A stretch of DNA of 41,370 nt from an uncultured Opitutia bacterium (GCA_903881475.1 CAIRTK010000038.1:1-41370); one strand, 5' to 3'. Positions 24,175 to 32,047 are shown, counted from the first letter of the stretch. Made by a program: numbers and translations. Notes: a model not told the origin generated them from the sequence alone.

Positions 24175-24540
24175 CTAGAGTTCGTCGTATTTCTCCGAGC
24201 GCCCGCGCGCCTTGTCCACCGGGTATTTCTTCGCATTGGCCGCCATCTTCGCCTCGATCGCCGCGGCGACGTCCAGCCCCGTGGCATTGGCAAACTCCAG
24301 TGCGTAGATCACCACATCGGCGAGTTCCTCGGCGATCTTCGCGCGCTTCACCTGGTCCTGGACGATCGCATGGGACTGCTCGGGCGTCGCCCACAGGAAA
24401 TGCTCCATCAGCTCGCCCGCCTCGGCGGCCAGCGCCATGCTGAGGTTCTTTGGCGCGTGAAACTGCTCCCAGTCCCGCTCGCGGACGAAGGCAAGCAGGC
24501 GGGTCTTGAGCTCGGCCGTCGTGGTGGTGGAGTCATTCAT
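24175..24540 (-). CDS. MazG-like nucleotide pyrophosphohydrolase
   Basis: A 121-aa all-alpha NTP pyrophosphohydrolase of the MazG/RS21-C6 (dCTPase) type. It has WEQFHAPKNLSMALAAEAGELMEHFLW, with the metal-binding ExxE, and then KIAEELADVVIYALEFANATG, with the ExxD pair, and ends with KYPVDKARGRSEKY. Such enzymes hydrolyse non-canonical or excess dNTPs to monophosphates. It is convergent with the tautomerase gene (73 bp between) and divergent from the hsp20 region. Length and start are typical. Confidence 0.9.
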   Translation of the reverse strand: MNDSTTTTAELKTRLLAFVRERDWEQFHAPKNLSMALAAEAGELMEHFLWATPEQSHAIVQDQVKRAKIAEELADVVIYALEFANATGLDVAAAIEAKMAANAKKYPVDKARGRSEKYDEL

Positions 24541-24601
24541 CTTCGCCAGCCTGCCGCCGCCCGGCCGTCACGCAATCTTGACGTGATGACAAAATAAATT
24601 C

Positions 24602-24618
24602 TTGGCACGCGTTCTGCA
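24602..24618 (+). promoter_or_regulatory. Sigma-54 promoter upstream of hsp20
   Basis: TTGGCACGCGTTCTGCA matches the -24/-12 consensus, with GG at 24604-24605, exactly ten bases, then GC at 24616-24617. An AT-rich patch (AAAATAAATT) lies directly upstream. Transcription would begin near 24630, about 235 nt before hsp20. The enhancer-binding activator is not in this window. Confidence 0.6.
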
Positions 24619-24864
24619 GTATGCATGGTCTCCCAGCGTTCCAATGACCGTTCAGCAAAAACATCTCCGCGGCTCCGCCGGCACTTCGATTACGAAGGCC
24701 TGCGTCGCTCTTTGCCGCGCCCAGATGCGACCGGTCGTCCTTAATTGGGGCAAACACCAGACCGGCACGGGCTTCCAGGCCTAAACCTCCGTTTAACGGA
24801 CCCCGTTTAGAAAATCCTGAAGCCCGGCGGCCCACCAGCCCCGAGGTTCATCCTCCATTTTCCC
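24619..24864 (+). other. Long leader before hsp20
   Basis: This region would be the 5' leader if the sigma-54 promoter is used. It holds a possible 46-codon frame (24644-24784, MTVQQKHLRG start) with no recognisable family, and a palindrome TCCGTTTAACGGA at 24788-24800. No Shine-Dalgarno sequence is seen before ATG 24865. A thermosensor or regulatory leader is possible but unproven. Confidence 0.3.
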
Positions 24865-25266
24865 ATGACCACCATCATCCATCCCCTCCGTCCGGCCCGT
24901 CGCCCGCGCAGTGCAGATGCTTCGTCTCTCTCGGCCGAGCTCCGCAAACCGAGCTACGACTGCCGCGAGCACGCGGACGCGGTGAAGCTCACGGTCTACG
25001 TCCCGGGCGTGGAAGCATCCGGCGTGGAAATCGAGATGCGCGGCCCCGACCTGATCGTCACCGCCCGCAAGGTTCACTTTGTCCGCGTCAACTGGCAGGC
25101 CCTCCACCTCGAGAGCGCCCAGCGGGACTACCAACTCCGGCTGCGCCTTGGGCACGGCGTGGATTACTCCGCGCTGCACGCCGAGATCCATCAGGGCGTG
25201 CTCACCGTTGTGCTCCCCAAGCGCCTCCCGCTCGGGGAAAGCCTGCCCGCCCGACGCGTCGCCTAG
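24865..25266 (+). CDS. Hsp20/alpha-crystallin small heat-shock protein
   Basis: A 133-aa small heat-shock protein. The alpha-crystallin domain begins YDCREHADAVKLTVYVPGV and continues EIEMRGPDLIVTARK, LRLRLGHGVDYSALHAEIHQG and VLTVVLPKR. The G-VLTVVLPK segment is the family signature. The usual C-terminal I-x-I/V motif is missing (the end reads LPLGESLPARRVA), so oligomer assembly may differ. The N-terminal arm is short. It is an ATP-independent holdase for unfolding proteins. It is probably expressed from the sigma-54 promoter at 24602. Confidence 0.87.
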   Translation: MTTIIHPLRPARRPRSADASSLSAELRKPSYDCREHADAVKLTVYVPGVEASGVEIEMRGPDLIVTARKVHFVRVNWQALHLESAQRDYQLRLRLGHGVDYSALHAEIHQGVLTVVLPKRLPLGESLPARRVA

Positions 25267-25280
25267 GCCGACGCAAAGGT

Positions 25281-25412
25281 GGGCGGGTGCAGCCCGACCT
25301 CAGCGGGTCGAAGGATCCGCGGGCGCGCATTCGTTGATGCTGCCCGCCCGCAGCGCCAATGGAACCGGACCCGGGGTCCGGCACCCGGCAGGCACAGGGG
25401 CTGCACCCGCCC
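25281..25412. repeat. Structured element: 15-bp closing stem with internal hairpins
   Basis: GGGCGGGTGCAGCCC at 25281-25295 is exactly reverse-complemented at 25398-25412. Between them lie three further hairpins: CGACC-tcagcg-GGTCG, GCTGC-ccgccc-GCAGC and CCGGACC-cgg-GGTCCGG. The result is a cloverleaf-like fold. It sits 14 bp after hsp20 and could be a structured RNA, a 3' element or a REP-type DNA repeat. Confidence 0.6.
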
Positions 25413-25502
25413 AGCCTGGCCGCAGGGATTTTCACGGCCCAGTAATTTTTCCTAAAATTCCTGGCACCTTGTTCCGAAGTAATGGTCAAGAAGCACCCTG
25501 AC

Positions 25503-25694
25503 ATGAATCTGCCCAACCCAGAGTTCCTAACACCGCACGCGCGAGAGATCCCGGCCATCGTCCGGGTGATCAAGCGCGAGGATGTCGTGTGGAACCGGCC
25601 GACCTTCAAGGCTCCGCCGCTGGTGGTGGTCGTTCCGTCGGCCTCTGAGCTGTTTGCCGTCGATTCCCACGCGGGGAATCAGGCCGGCCGCTGA
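25503..25694 (+). CDS. Hypothetical small protein
   Basis: A 63-codon frame from ATG 25503 (MNLPNPEFLTPHAREIPAIV start). It has a hydrophobic strand PPLVVVVPSASELF and no recognised domain. The first 50 codons have a plausible amino-acid mix, but there is no clear ribosome site. It may be a remnant or a chance frame. It lies between the structured element and rlmJ (convergent). Confidence 0.35.
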   Translation: MNLPNPEFLTPHAREIPAIVRVIKREDVVWNRPTFKAPPLVVVVPSASELFAVDSHAGNQAGR

Positions 25695-25769
25695 GTCGAG
25701 TGCCGGCGTTGCCGGGCGGCTTGGTAACTCCGGCGGCTTGCATCGACCAGCGGGCAGGATCGGAAAGGC

Positions 25770-26636
25770 CTACTCAGGCACCAGCCAGCGGCACTTGGCG
25801 CGCCCGCCCGCTTCCTGGGCCAGCGCGTCGGCCAGCCAGTCCAACATCCGGCGCGCTTCCCCGTCGAATTGCCAGGGCGGGTTGATCACGACCAGCCCGC
25901 AGCCCCGCATTTTAACGGCCGACTGCTCGCCGGCCACGGTGAGTTCCAGTTCGAGCGTCGGCGGCAGCTTCAGGGCCAGGAGCTCGCCAAAAAACGCCTC
26001 CACCCGCGCCCGCTCGGTCAGGGGGTACCAGATCGCAAACACGGCGCCGGGCAGCCGCCGCAATCCTTCGCCTACGGCGGCCGCAATCCGCGCAAACTCA
26101 TCCTGGGCCTCGAATGGCGGGTCGATCAGGATCAGCGCCCGACGCTCGGGCGGCGGCAGCAGGGCCCGCGGCGCGGCATAACCATCCATCGTGAGCACCT
26201 TGACCCGCGGGTCACGGCCGAAGCCGATGTCGAGCAGTTCGCTCTCCGCCGGCTGTTTCTCGCATAGCACCAGCCGCTCCTGCGGCCGGGCCAGCAGCCG
26301 GGCAATCCACGGCGACCCGGGATAAAATCGCGGCGCCTCACCCGGATTGCCCTGCTCCCGGTCAAATCGCTTCACCAGGGCCACGTACTCCGCCAGGCCC
26401 TCCGGCAGGTCGGGCCGTCCCCAGAGCCGCCCGATGCCCTGGGGATGCTCCGGCTGGCGCGCGAGCGTGTCGCCTTGCGCCGCCGCGGTCAGGTCGTAGC
26501 TGCCGCGCCCGGCATGCGTGTCGAGGTACAGAAACCCCTTTTCCTTCCGCTGCAGGCCGGCCACGAGCCGCCCCAGCAGGGCGTGCTTCATCACGTCGGC
26601 AAAATTCCCGGCGTGAAAATGATGACGGTAATTCAT
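25770..26636 (-). CDS. rlmJ: 23S rRNA (adenine(2030)-N6)-methyltransferase RlmJ
   Basis: A 288-aa SAM-dependent methyltransferase that modifies A2030 of 23S rRNA. It opens with MNYRHHFHAGNFADVMKH, the invariant RlmJ start, then FLYLDTHAGRGSYDL (SAM-binding, with the family THAG motif), YPGSPWIA and LCEKQPAE. The catalytic motif IDPPFE follows, then FAIWYPL and the C-terminal NPPWQFD. All family hallmarks are present and the length is normal (E. coli protein 280 aa). The stop of the yhcH-type gene lies 17 bp upstream on the same strand, so the two may share a transcript. Confidence 0.95.
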   Translation of the reverse strand: MNYRHHFHAGNFADVMKHALLGRLVAGLQRKEKGFLYLDTHAGRGSYDLTAAAQGDTLARQPEHPQGIGRLWGRPDLPEGLAEYVALVKRFDREQGNPGEAPRFYPGSPWIARLLARPQERLVLCEKQPAESELLDIGFGRDPRVKVLTMDGYAAPRALLPPPERRALILIDPPFEAQDEFARIAAAVGEGLRRLPGAVFAIWYPLTERARVEAFFGELLALKLPPTLELELTVAGEQSAVKMRGCGLVVINPPWQFDGEARRMLDWLADALAQEAGGRAKCRWLVPE

Positions 26637-26652
26637 CCGTGCGCGACCCGCC

Positions 26653-27153
26653 TCAGGCCGGCACCGGCACCTTGACCACGGTCTTGCGGACTAGCGTCGG
26701 CTCCGATCCCGCCCGCAGCCCCGGCATATGCCCGTCTGCCGGGAAGAACACCGCCACTTCGCCCGCCTTCACGCGTAGCAGCGAGGCCTCCGTGCAGTCC
26801 GCATAAACGACGAGATCCCGCTCGGCCTTGTAGTCCTGGCGGATCATCAGCCGCGAAACGTCCGCCAGTTCCATCACTTCCTCGCCCTCGAACACCACCT
26901 GCACGTCGATATACCTGCGGTGCGATTCAAAGAAGCCGTCCGCCCTTACCTTGGCCGGATAGACCTGCTCGAGTGCAAAGGCCCCGCCGCTGAGTTCGAT
27001 CCGCTGCGTCTCGCCCGCCGCGGTGCCGCGCAGACGCAGGTCCGCCGCCGATCCCGGCCGGAACAGCTCGTCCAGGTAGGAGAAGGCCGGGGCAAAGATT
27101 TCCATCCGCGCCGTCTGCGCGCGGACCGTACTGAGTGAACCGTAAATCGCCAT
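26653..27153 (-). CDS. YhcH/YjgK/YiaL family protein (DUF386)
   Basis: A 166-aa cupin-like protein of the YhcH/YjgK/YiaL family, found with sialic acid and sugar-acid catabolism. Diagnostic segments are SHRRYIDVQVVFEGEE (a metal-binding His and the strand), then VYADCTEASLLRVKAGEVAVFFPADGHMPGL (second metal site) and VRKTVVKVPV at the end. No sugar pathway genes are nearby, so the substrate cannot be deduced. The start ATG 27153 fits. Confidence 0.9.
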   Translation of the reverse strand: MAIYGSLSTVRAQTARMEIFAPAFSYLDELFRPGSAADLRLRGTAAGETQRIELSGGAFALEQVYPAKVRADGFFESHRRYIDVQVVFEGEEVMELADVSRLMIRQDYKAERDLVVYADCTEASLLRVKAGEVAVFFPADGHMPGLRAGSEPTLVRKTVVKVPVPA

Positions 27154-27305
27154 GCCGCGAATCCACGCGCCGCGCGGCGCACTGGCAAGCGCCGAAACCG
27201 CCCGGTCCCTCTCGGCTCCGGGCTTGGGCCGCTGGAATCGTCCGTCGCCCCCTCGTCACTCCTTGCCAATCCGCCTTTCGCCCTCCGGAATTCGCCCTTC
27301 AAAAG

Positions 27306-28130
27306 GTGTCCACCGACGTCATCCGCATTCTTTCCGACCTGCACTACGGCGACCGGGCGAGCCGCATCCGGACGCTCCCGGCGCTGGCGCCCCTGTTTGA
27401 GGGCGTCGCTTCGCTCGTGCTCAACGGCGACACGATCGACACGCGGCCCAGCCGCACCCCGGAGGTGACCGCGGCCTTGCGCGCCGAGACCCGGGAGTTC
27501 TTTGGGCAGTCGGCTCCGCCCACCACGTTCCTCACCGGCAATCACGACCCTGACATTTCCACCCGCCATACCCTCGACCTCGCCGGCGGCAGGATTTTCG
27601 TCACCCACGGAGACATCATCTTTGAAGACCTCGTGCCCTGGGGACAGGATGCACCGGTCATCCGCGAGCGCATCGCCCGTGAACTGGCCAAGCTGGACCC
27701 GGCAGTACGCGAACAACTCGATCCGCGGCTGGCGGTCTATCGCCGGGTCGCCGCCTCCATTCCTCAGCGCCACCAGTCGGAGCGCAACGGCCTCAAGTAC
27801 ACGCTGGGTCTCCTGGCCGACACCATCTGGCCTCCCCTGCGCATCCTGCGGGTGCTGGGTGCCTGGCGCCGCGCACCCGGTCTCGCCGCCGCGCTAAGCC
27901 AGCGGTACCGGCCCCATGCCGGATTTATCGTCATCGGCCACATCCACCGGCCGGGCTTCTGGCGGATGCCCAACGGGGTCACGGTCATCAACACCGGCTC
28001 GTTCGGCCCGCCGCTGGGCGGCTGGCTGGTCGACGTGCACCCCGACCGCCTGACGCTGCGCGCCATCGACCAACGTCAGCATGAGTTTCATCCCGGTCGG
28101 ATCGTGGCTGAGTTTCCCCTCAGTGAGTGA
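27306..28130 (+). CDS. Calcineurin-like metallophosphoesterase
   Basis: A 274-aa phosphoesterase. All five metal-site motifs occur in order: DLHYGD (residues 11-16), GDTID, GNHDPD, THGD and GHIHRPG. The last is followed by VTVINTGSFGPP, as in UDP-2,3-diacylglucosamine-hydrolase-like and UPF0025 relatives. The GTG start at 27306 follows an AAAAGG sequence; upstream codons back to 27135 show no similarity. Substrate unknown. Roughly 20 kDa of the protein is the core; the rest (about 120-200) is a helical insert (RERIARELAKLDPAV). Confidence 0.85.
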   Translation: MSTDVIRILSDLHYGDRASRIRTLPALAPLFEGVASLVLNGDTIDTRPSRTPEVTAALRAETREFFGQSAPPTTFLTGNHDPDISTRHTLDLAGGRIFVTHGDIIFEDLVPWGQDAPVIRERIARELAKLDPAVREQLDPRLAVYRRVAASIPQRHQSERNGLKYTLGLLADTIWPPLRILRVLGAWRRAPGLAAALSQRYRPHAGFIVIGHIHRPGFWRMPNGVTVINTGSFGPPLGGWLVDVHPDRLTLRAIDQRQHEFHPGRIVAEFPLSE

Positions 28131-28140
28131 ACGGGCTTTT

Positions 28141-28344
28141 TCACAGGGGACAACGGAGGGAATGAAGGCGATCAGGCATTCAGACGATTTGACCACGGAT
28201 TTCACGGATTCGATCCGGAAAAGACCTCAAGCATCACCTCAATGCCTTGGCTGTATTCTCCCATCCGGGGATATCCGTGTAATCCGTGGTTTAAAGCTCC
28301 GAGGTCTGCTTCTCCTCACCGTTCCCTCCGCTACCTCCTGTAAA
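28141..28344. repeat. Nested palindrome (one repeat family inside another)
   Basis: The outer arms 28141-28162 (ACAGGGGACAACGGAGGGAA) and 28321-28344 (TTCCCTCCGCTACCTCCTGT) enclose inner arms 28191-28209 (ACCACGGATTTCACGGAT) and 28273-28292 (ATCCGTGTAATCCGTGGT). The outer arms match the family at 19303-19380. The inner pair is a different family. This fills the gap between the phosphoesterase gene and a small hypothetical gene. Confidence 0.7.
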
Positions 28345-28402
28345 AATTAAACTCCGCAGTCCCACCTTGCGGGTTGCCACCGCCATCCGTCTAACTGTCG
28401 CC

Positions 28403-28753
28403 ATGAGCATCGAGTTCGGCTGGTGGAACAAGGACGCGGACGGGAAAAAATTCCAGGTCAGCGCAATCGTGCACGGAGGTAACATCGAGTGGACCAAGCA
28501 CCAGGGACATCATTCGTCCTGGATTCCTTATACCCCCGACGACGACGATCGCGAGCGGCTCATCTATGAGGCCGAGAAGCGCGTGCCGCGCCGGCTGATC
28601 TCGACCAAGCAGTTCGAGGAGATCAAGCGCCTCAGTGAAAACACCGGCCCCGGAAAGATCACAGGGCGACGCGTGACCGGCAACGGACCGTCGTTTTACG
28701 AACCCGGCTCGCAAAACCCGGCCATGGACCGTCCGGCGACCGAGCAAAGGTAG
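28403..28753 (+). CDS. Hypothetical protein
   Basis: A 116-aa soluble protein of unknown family, from ATG 28403. It begins MSIEFGWWNKDADGKKFQVS and continues HGGNIEWTKHQGHHSSWIPY, then acidic PDDDDRERLIYEAEKRVPRR. The Trp- and His-rich first half and the helical charged second half suggest a small folded protein. The C-terminus (FYEPGSQNPAMDRP) is probably disordered. Codon use matches the neighbours, which supports a real gene. No function can be assigned. Confidence 0.65.
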   Translation: MSIEFGWWNKDADGKKFQVSAIVHGGNIEWTKHQGHHSSWIPYTPDDDDRERLIYEAEKRVPRRLISTKQFEEIKRLSENTGPGKITGRRVTGNGPSFYEPGSQNPAMDRPATEQR

Positions 28754-28766
28754 GCAAGAAACGCTG

Positions 28767-28885
28767 GGCCCGCCTTTCCGGGGTGGAACGCGTTGCCCCA
28801 AACGCGTTGGGTCGGATTGTATCTCAACCCAACGTCTGGGGGACAAGCCGCTCCACTTTCTATGCAAGGCGGCTCAGAGACCCGC
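28767..28885. repeat. Second copy of the GGAACGCGTTGCCC repeat plus an adjoining repeat
   Basis: GGCCCGCCTTTC (28768-28779) and GGTGGAACGCGTTGCCC (28782-28798) match the element at 2004-2112. A hairpin CGTTGGG/CCCAACG follows (28804-28834), then GCAAGGCGGCTCAGAGACCC (28864 onward), which looks like another dispersed unit. It lies between convergent genes and could serve as a bidirectional terminator. Confidence 0.55.
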
Positions 28886-28886
28886 C

Positions 28887-29387
28887 CTACTTTTCCTTCG
28901 CCTTCGTCCAGATCCAGCGGAACCCCGGGCAAAATTCCTGCGGGCGTAGCGATAACCAGCGCTCGAGTACGATGCGGTCGATCCACTGACCGGTTTCAAT
29001 TTCCTGCGGATGCAGGATAAACGGCCCGTCAGCTGTGGTGCGGTAGATCCAGGAAAACTCCCAATCCGTCTCGGCGCAGGCTTCGACCCGGAACCAGCGC
29101 TCCGGCGGGGTTTCCTGCCTCAGCCCGAGTTCCTCGCCCAGCTCGCGCCTGGCCGCGGCATCGTAGTCCTCCCCCGCATCCACGTGCCCCGAACAGGAGA
29201 CCGTCCACAGTCCCGGCGACACGTCCTTGGTCAGCGAGCGTTTCTGCAGGAAGATCCGGCCGGCCGCATTGAAGACAAAGATCAGCACGGCCCGGTGCCG
29301 TAGTCCACGGGCGTGAACGTCGGCGCGCAACGCCCGGCCGACCGGTTCGTCCCGCTCGTTCACCACGTCGAAGTATTCCTCAGTCAT
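28887..29387 (-). CDS. Nudix hydrolase (YfcD/IPP-isomerase-like)
   Basis: A 166-aa Nudix protein with a complete box: GHVDAGEDYDAAARRELGEELGL, all consensus Glu and Gly residues present. The N-terminal DVVNERDEPVGRALRADVHA and RHRAVLIFVFNAAGRIFLQKRS are characteristic of the YfcD/IDI subgroup. It ends with WSxx-type CPGFRWIWTKAKEK. Substrate unknown; the relatives hydrolyse diphosphates rather than isomerise IPP. Start ATG 29387 abuts a palindromic MITE-like repeat. Confidence 0.9.
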   Translation of the reverse strand: MTEEYFDVVNERDEPVGRALRADVHARGLRHRAVLIFVFNAAGRIFLQKRSLTKDVSPGLWTVSCSGHVDAGEDYDAAARRELGEELGLRQETPPERWFRVEACAETDWEFSWIYRTTADGPFILHPQEIETGQWIDRIVLERWLSLRPQEFCPGFRWIWTKAKEK

Positions 29388-29512
29388 GGGTAGTGGTACA
29401 GTTTGTCATTGCGAGGAGCCCGCGCAGCGGGCGACGAAGCAATCCATCGAGCTGGATCGCCACACCCGGCTTCGCTGGGCTCGCGATGACAGGGCAAACT
29501 GAGCCACTACCC
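29388..29512. repeat. MITE-like palindrome, GTCATTGCGAGGAGCC type
   Basis: The left end 29388-29420 (GGGTAGTGGTACAGTTTG, then TCATTGCGAGGAGCC) and right end 29477-29512 are imperfect reverse complements. GCGACGAAGCAATCC lies between them. This sequence type is a widespread non-coding mobile repeat in many bacterial phyla. No coding capacity. It directly precedes the Nudix start codon. Confidence 0.7.
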
Positions 29513-29536
29513 AGCCATGCGCCGCCTTTACATTCC

Positions 29537-29560
29537 GGTTCATTCGTGTCCATTCGTGGT
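29537..29560. repeat. Half copy of the ATTCGTGTCCATTCGTGG repeat
   Basis: A 23-bp stretch ending CATTCGTGTCCATTCGTGGT is identical to 20051-20073. Only one arm is present here. It lies about 20 bp before the ATG of the next gene. Confidence 0.7.
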
Positions 29561-29579
29561 CCCCCAAACAGAAAACACC

Positions 29580-30014
29580 ATGCCGAAAATTGACGTCAGC
29601 AAAGTCGCGGAGATTTTAAAGAAGAACCAGATCGACCCCACCGTCCTCCGCCGCGTGATCGAGGAGATGAACATCGCCGTGCAGCCTGACACCGGCGAGG
29701 AAAAGCCGCCGGCGGTCAAGAAACAGTGGGTCATCGTCATCTCGGATCCCGAAGAACGGCTCCCCAAGGGCGACTTCGTCGGCTGGGTGCTGCAGATTCC
29801 GGAAAATGACAGCGTGGTCACCACGCCCGACCGCGTCCTGCGCGGTGTTTATGATTTCAATGCCTCGAAGAAAGGCCGCCTGCTGCCGGTCAAGACCGTC
29901 GGCGAGGCCTTCGAAAACGTCCCCGCCAAGCATTTCAAGGACGCCGACCTCTGGGTGAAGACCAAGACGCCCGTCCTCATGCTCCGGACCAATAACGAAA
30001 TCCCGAAGGAGTAA
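29580..30014 (+). CDS. Conserved-looking hypothetical protein
   Basis: A 144-aa soluble protein from ATG 29580 (MPKIDVSKVAEILKKNQIDP). It has a basic helical N-terminus (KVAEILKKNQIDPTVLRRVI), then a beta-rich part (WVIVISDPEERLPKGDF, VGWVLQIPEND), and ends LMLRTNNEIPKE. I do not recognise the family. Codon use and composition are gene-like, and it is convergent with the glutaminyl cyclase gene (14 bp). No membrane segment or signal peptide. A role cannot be proposed. Confidence 0.75.
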   Translation: MPKIDVSKVAEILKKNQIDPTVLRRVIEEMNIAVQPDTGEEKPPAVKKQWVIVISDPEERLPKGDFVGWVLQIPENDSVVTTPDRVLRGVYDFNASKKGRLLPVKTVGEAFENVPAKHFKDADLWVKTKTPVLMLRTNNEIPKE

Positions 30015-30028
30015 TCACCGGGGACGTG

Positions 30029-30856
30029 TCAGGGCCGGGCCTTCAGCCGTACCTCGTAGATCTTCGGCCAGCGCTTTCCCGTGACAAAGAGCCGGTCATT
30101 CGCCGCGTCGAAGGCAATCCCGTTGAGGACGTCCGTCTCCGGCCCGCGGTCCAGCGGCGCCAGCAGGCCCGAAAAATCGATCACCCCGCGCACCTGGCCC
30201 GTCGCCGGGTCGATGCGGACGATCTCGTCCGTCTGCCAGACGTTCGAGAAAATCTCGCCGTTGACCCACTCCAGCTCGTTCAGCCGGTTGACCGGCTGGC
30301 CGTTTTCAAGCACTTCGATGGTCCGCACGACCTTGAACGTCACCGGGTCGAGAAAGCGGATGCGGTTGGTGCCATCGCTCAGGATCAGCCAGTGTCCGTC
30401 CGTCGCCAGGCCCCAGCCCTCGCCGTCGTAGGCAAATTCCTTTTCCAGCCGGAATGTGTCGGCGTCATAGACGAACCCCTTCCCGTTCCGCCACGTGAGC
30501 TGGTAGGCTTGGTCGCCGATCACGGCGAGCCCCTCCGCAAAATATTGCGACGGCACCGGCACCTGCTTCAGGACCCGGCCGGTGTTCACCTCCACTTCCC
30601 GCAGGGACGACTGGCCGTACAGCCCGGTGCTTTCCACAAACTCCCCGTTGCGGAAGACAAGCCCCTGGGTGAACGCCCGCGCATCATGCGGCCAGGTCGC
30701 GATCACCTCATAGGTATAGTGGGTGACCGCCGGTGCCGCGGGCGTCGGTGGCACGCTCGGGATCTTTTCCGCGGCGGATTTTCCGCAGGCGGCGACCGCG
30801 AGGAGGACGGTCACGAGAAGCAGGCTGCGCCACGAAACCGGATTTGCGTTTTTCAC
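30029..30856 (-). CDS. Glutaminyl-peptide cyclotransferase, lipoprotein
   Basis: A 275-aa exported lipoprotein with lipobox LAVAAC (Cys 24). The mature protein is a five-bladed beta-propeller of the glutamine cyclotransferase family. It has FTQGLVFRNGEFVESTGLYGQSSLR, AEGLAVIGDQAYQLTWRNG, GEGWGLATDGHWLILSDGTN, LNELEWVNGEIFSNVWQTDEI and DVLNGIAFD, the repeated signatures of plant and bacterial QC enzymes. It converts N-terminal Gln of peptides to pyroglutamate, probably at the outer or inner membrane face. It is divergent from the M24 peptidase gene. Confidence 0.92.
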   Translation of the reverse strand: MKNANPVSWRSLLLVTVLLAVAACGKSAAEKIPSVPPTPAAPAVTHYTYEVIATWPHDARAFTQGLVFRNGEFVESTGLYGQSSLREVEVNTGRVLKQVPVPSQYFAEGLAVIGDQAYQLTWRNGKGFVYDADTFRLEKEFAYDGEGWGLATDGHWLILSDGTNRIRFLDPVTFKVVRTIEVLENGQPVNRLNELEWVNGEIFSNVWQTDEIVRIDPATGQVRGVIDFSGLLAPLDRGPETDVLNGIAFDAANDRLFVTGKRWPKIYEVRLKARP

Positions 30857-30907
30857 AGACTCGTTGGCTAATCACGCCCGTCGTTCGATTCAACCTCTCT
30901 CTCCACC

Positions 30908-32047
30908 GTGGCCCGTTCCCCGCTCCCTCCTCTCCTTTACGCCGACACCGCCACCAGTTCCGACCAGCTCTATTTCAGCCGCGTCGGCGTGCCGGACCCG
31001 TTCATCTCCTTCGGCGTCGGGAAAAAACGCTTCACCCTGCAGAACGCGCTCGAGCTGGGCCGCGTCAGGAAGGCCCGTACCTTTGACGCCGTCCTGCCCC
31101 TCGCCGACTGGCAGGCCAAGGCCGCCGCCCGCTGGCCCCGCCGCAAGGTCGGCGTGGCCGAGGTCATCGCCGAGCTCGCCCGCGCCTACCGCGTGCCGGG
31201 GTTTCGCGTGCCGGATGATTTTCCCGTCGCGCTCTTCCTGAAGCTCCGCGCCCTCGGCGTGAAGGTCGAACCGGCCGGCGGCCAGATGTTTCCCGAGCGG
31301 GAGATCAAGTCCGCCGCCGAGGCCGCCGCCATCCGCGAGGGCAACCGCCTCAGCTCCGTCGGTTTCGCCGCCGCCGAGGCCATCCTGCGTGCGTCGCGCC
31401 CGAAAGGCCGCTCCCTCCGCTACGCCGGCCAGCCCCTCACGTCCGAGGTCCTGAAATTCGCCATCGAGAGCGCCATCCTCCGCGAGGGCGGATCGTCGCT
31501 CAACACCATCGTCGCCGGCGGCGACCAGGCCTGCGACCCGCACAACCGCGGCACCGGTCCGCTGCGCCCGAACGAACTCATCATCCTCGATATTTTCCCG
31601 AGTGTCACGGCAACCGGCTACTACGGTGACATGACCCGCACCTTCCTCCGCGGCCGCGCCAGCGACGCCCAGCGCAACCTCGTCGCCACTGTGCGCGCCG
31701 CGCAACTGGCTGCCCTCCGGATGATCCGCACGGGCGTGGACGGCCAGAAGGTGCACCAAAAAGTCGCCGCCACCTTCGTCGAAGCCGGCTACAAGACGAA
31801 GCACACGAAGAATGGCTCCGTCGGTTATTTCCACGGCACCGGCCACGGCCTCGGCCTCGCCGTCCACGAAATGCCGCGCCTGAGCCCCACCGTTTCCATG
31901 CTCCTGAAAAAGGGCGCGGTGGTCACGGTCGAGCCCGGGCTGTATTATCCGGGTCTCGGCGGGTGCCGCATCGAGGATGTCGTGCAAGTCACCGACCGCG
32001 CCCCCAGGATGCTTTCCAACTACCACTACGAATGGGAACTCAGATAA
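30908..32047 (+). CDS. M24 family metallopeptidase (Xaa-Pro aminopeptidase-like)
   Basis: A 379-aa protein with an N-terminal creatinase-like domain (about 1-130) and a pita-bread C-terminal domain. All five metal ligands are visible: Asp in LDIFPS, Asp in YYGDMTRTF, His in GTGHGLGL, Glu in VTVEPGLY and Glu in CRIEDVV. HEMPRLS is also typical. It probably cleaves Xaa-Pro peptides in the cytosol. The start is GTG 30908. The gene overlaps the downstream rfaE1-type gene by 16 bp, so they are in one operon. Confidence 0.92.
   Translation: MARSPLPPLLYADTATSSDQLYFSRVGVPDPFISFGVGKKRFTLQNALELGRVRKARTFDAVLPLADWQAKAAARWPRRKVGVAEVIAELARAYRVPGFRVPDDFPVALFLKLRALGVKVEPAGGQMFPEREIKSAAEAAAIREGNRLSSVGFAAAEAILRASRPKGRSLRYAGQPLTSEVLKFAIESAILREGGSSLNTIVAGGDQACDPHNRGTGPLRPNELIILDIFPSVTATGYYGDMTRTFLRGRASDAQRNLVATVRAAQLAALRMIRTGVDGQKVHQKVAATFVEAGYKTKHTKNGSVGYFHGTGHGLGLAVHEMPRLSPTVSMLLKKGAVVTVEPGLYYPGLGGCRIEDVVQVTDRAPRMLSNYHYEWELR

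Noticed and set aside
25460-25478. Second sigma-54-like sequence (CTGGCACCTTGTTCCG)
   Set aside because: The -12 GC is not at the required distance (CG is found instead) and the downstream frame is doubtful.
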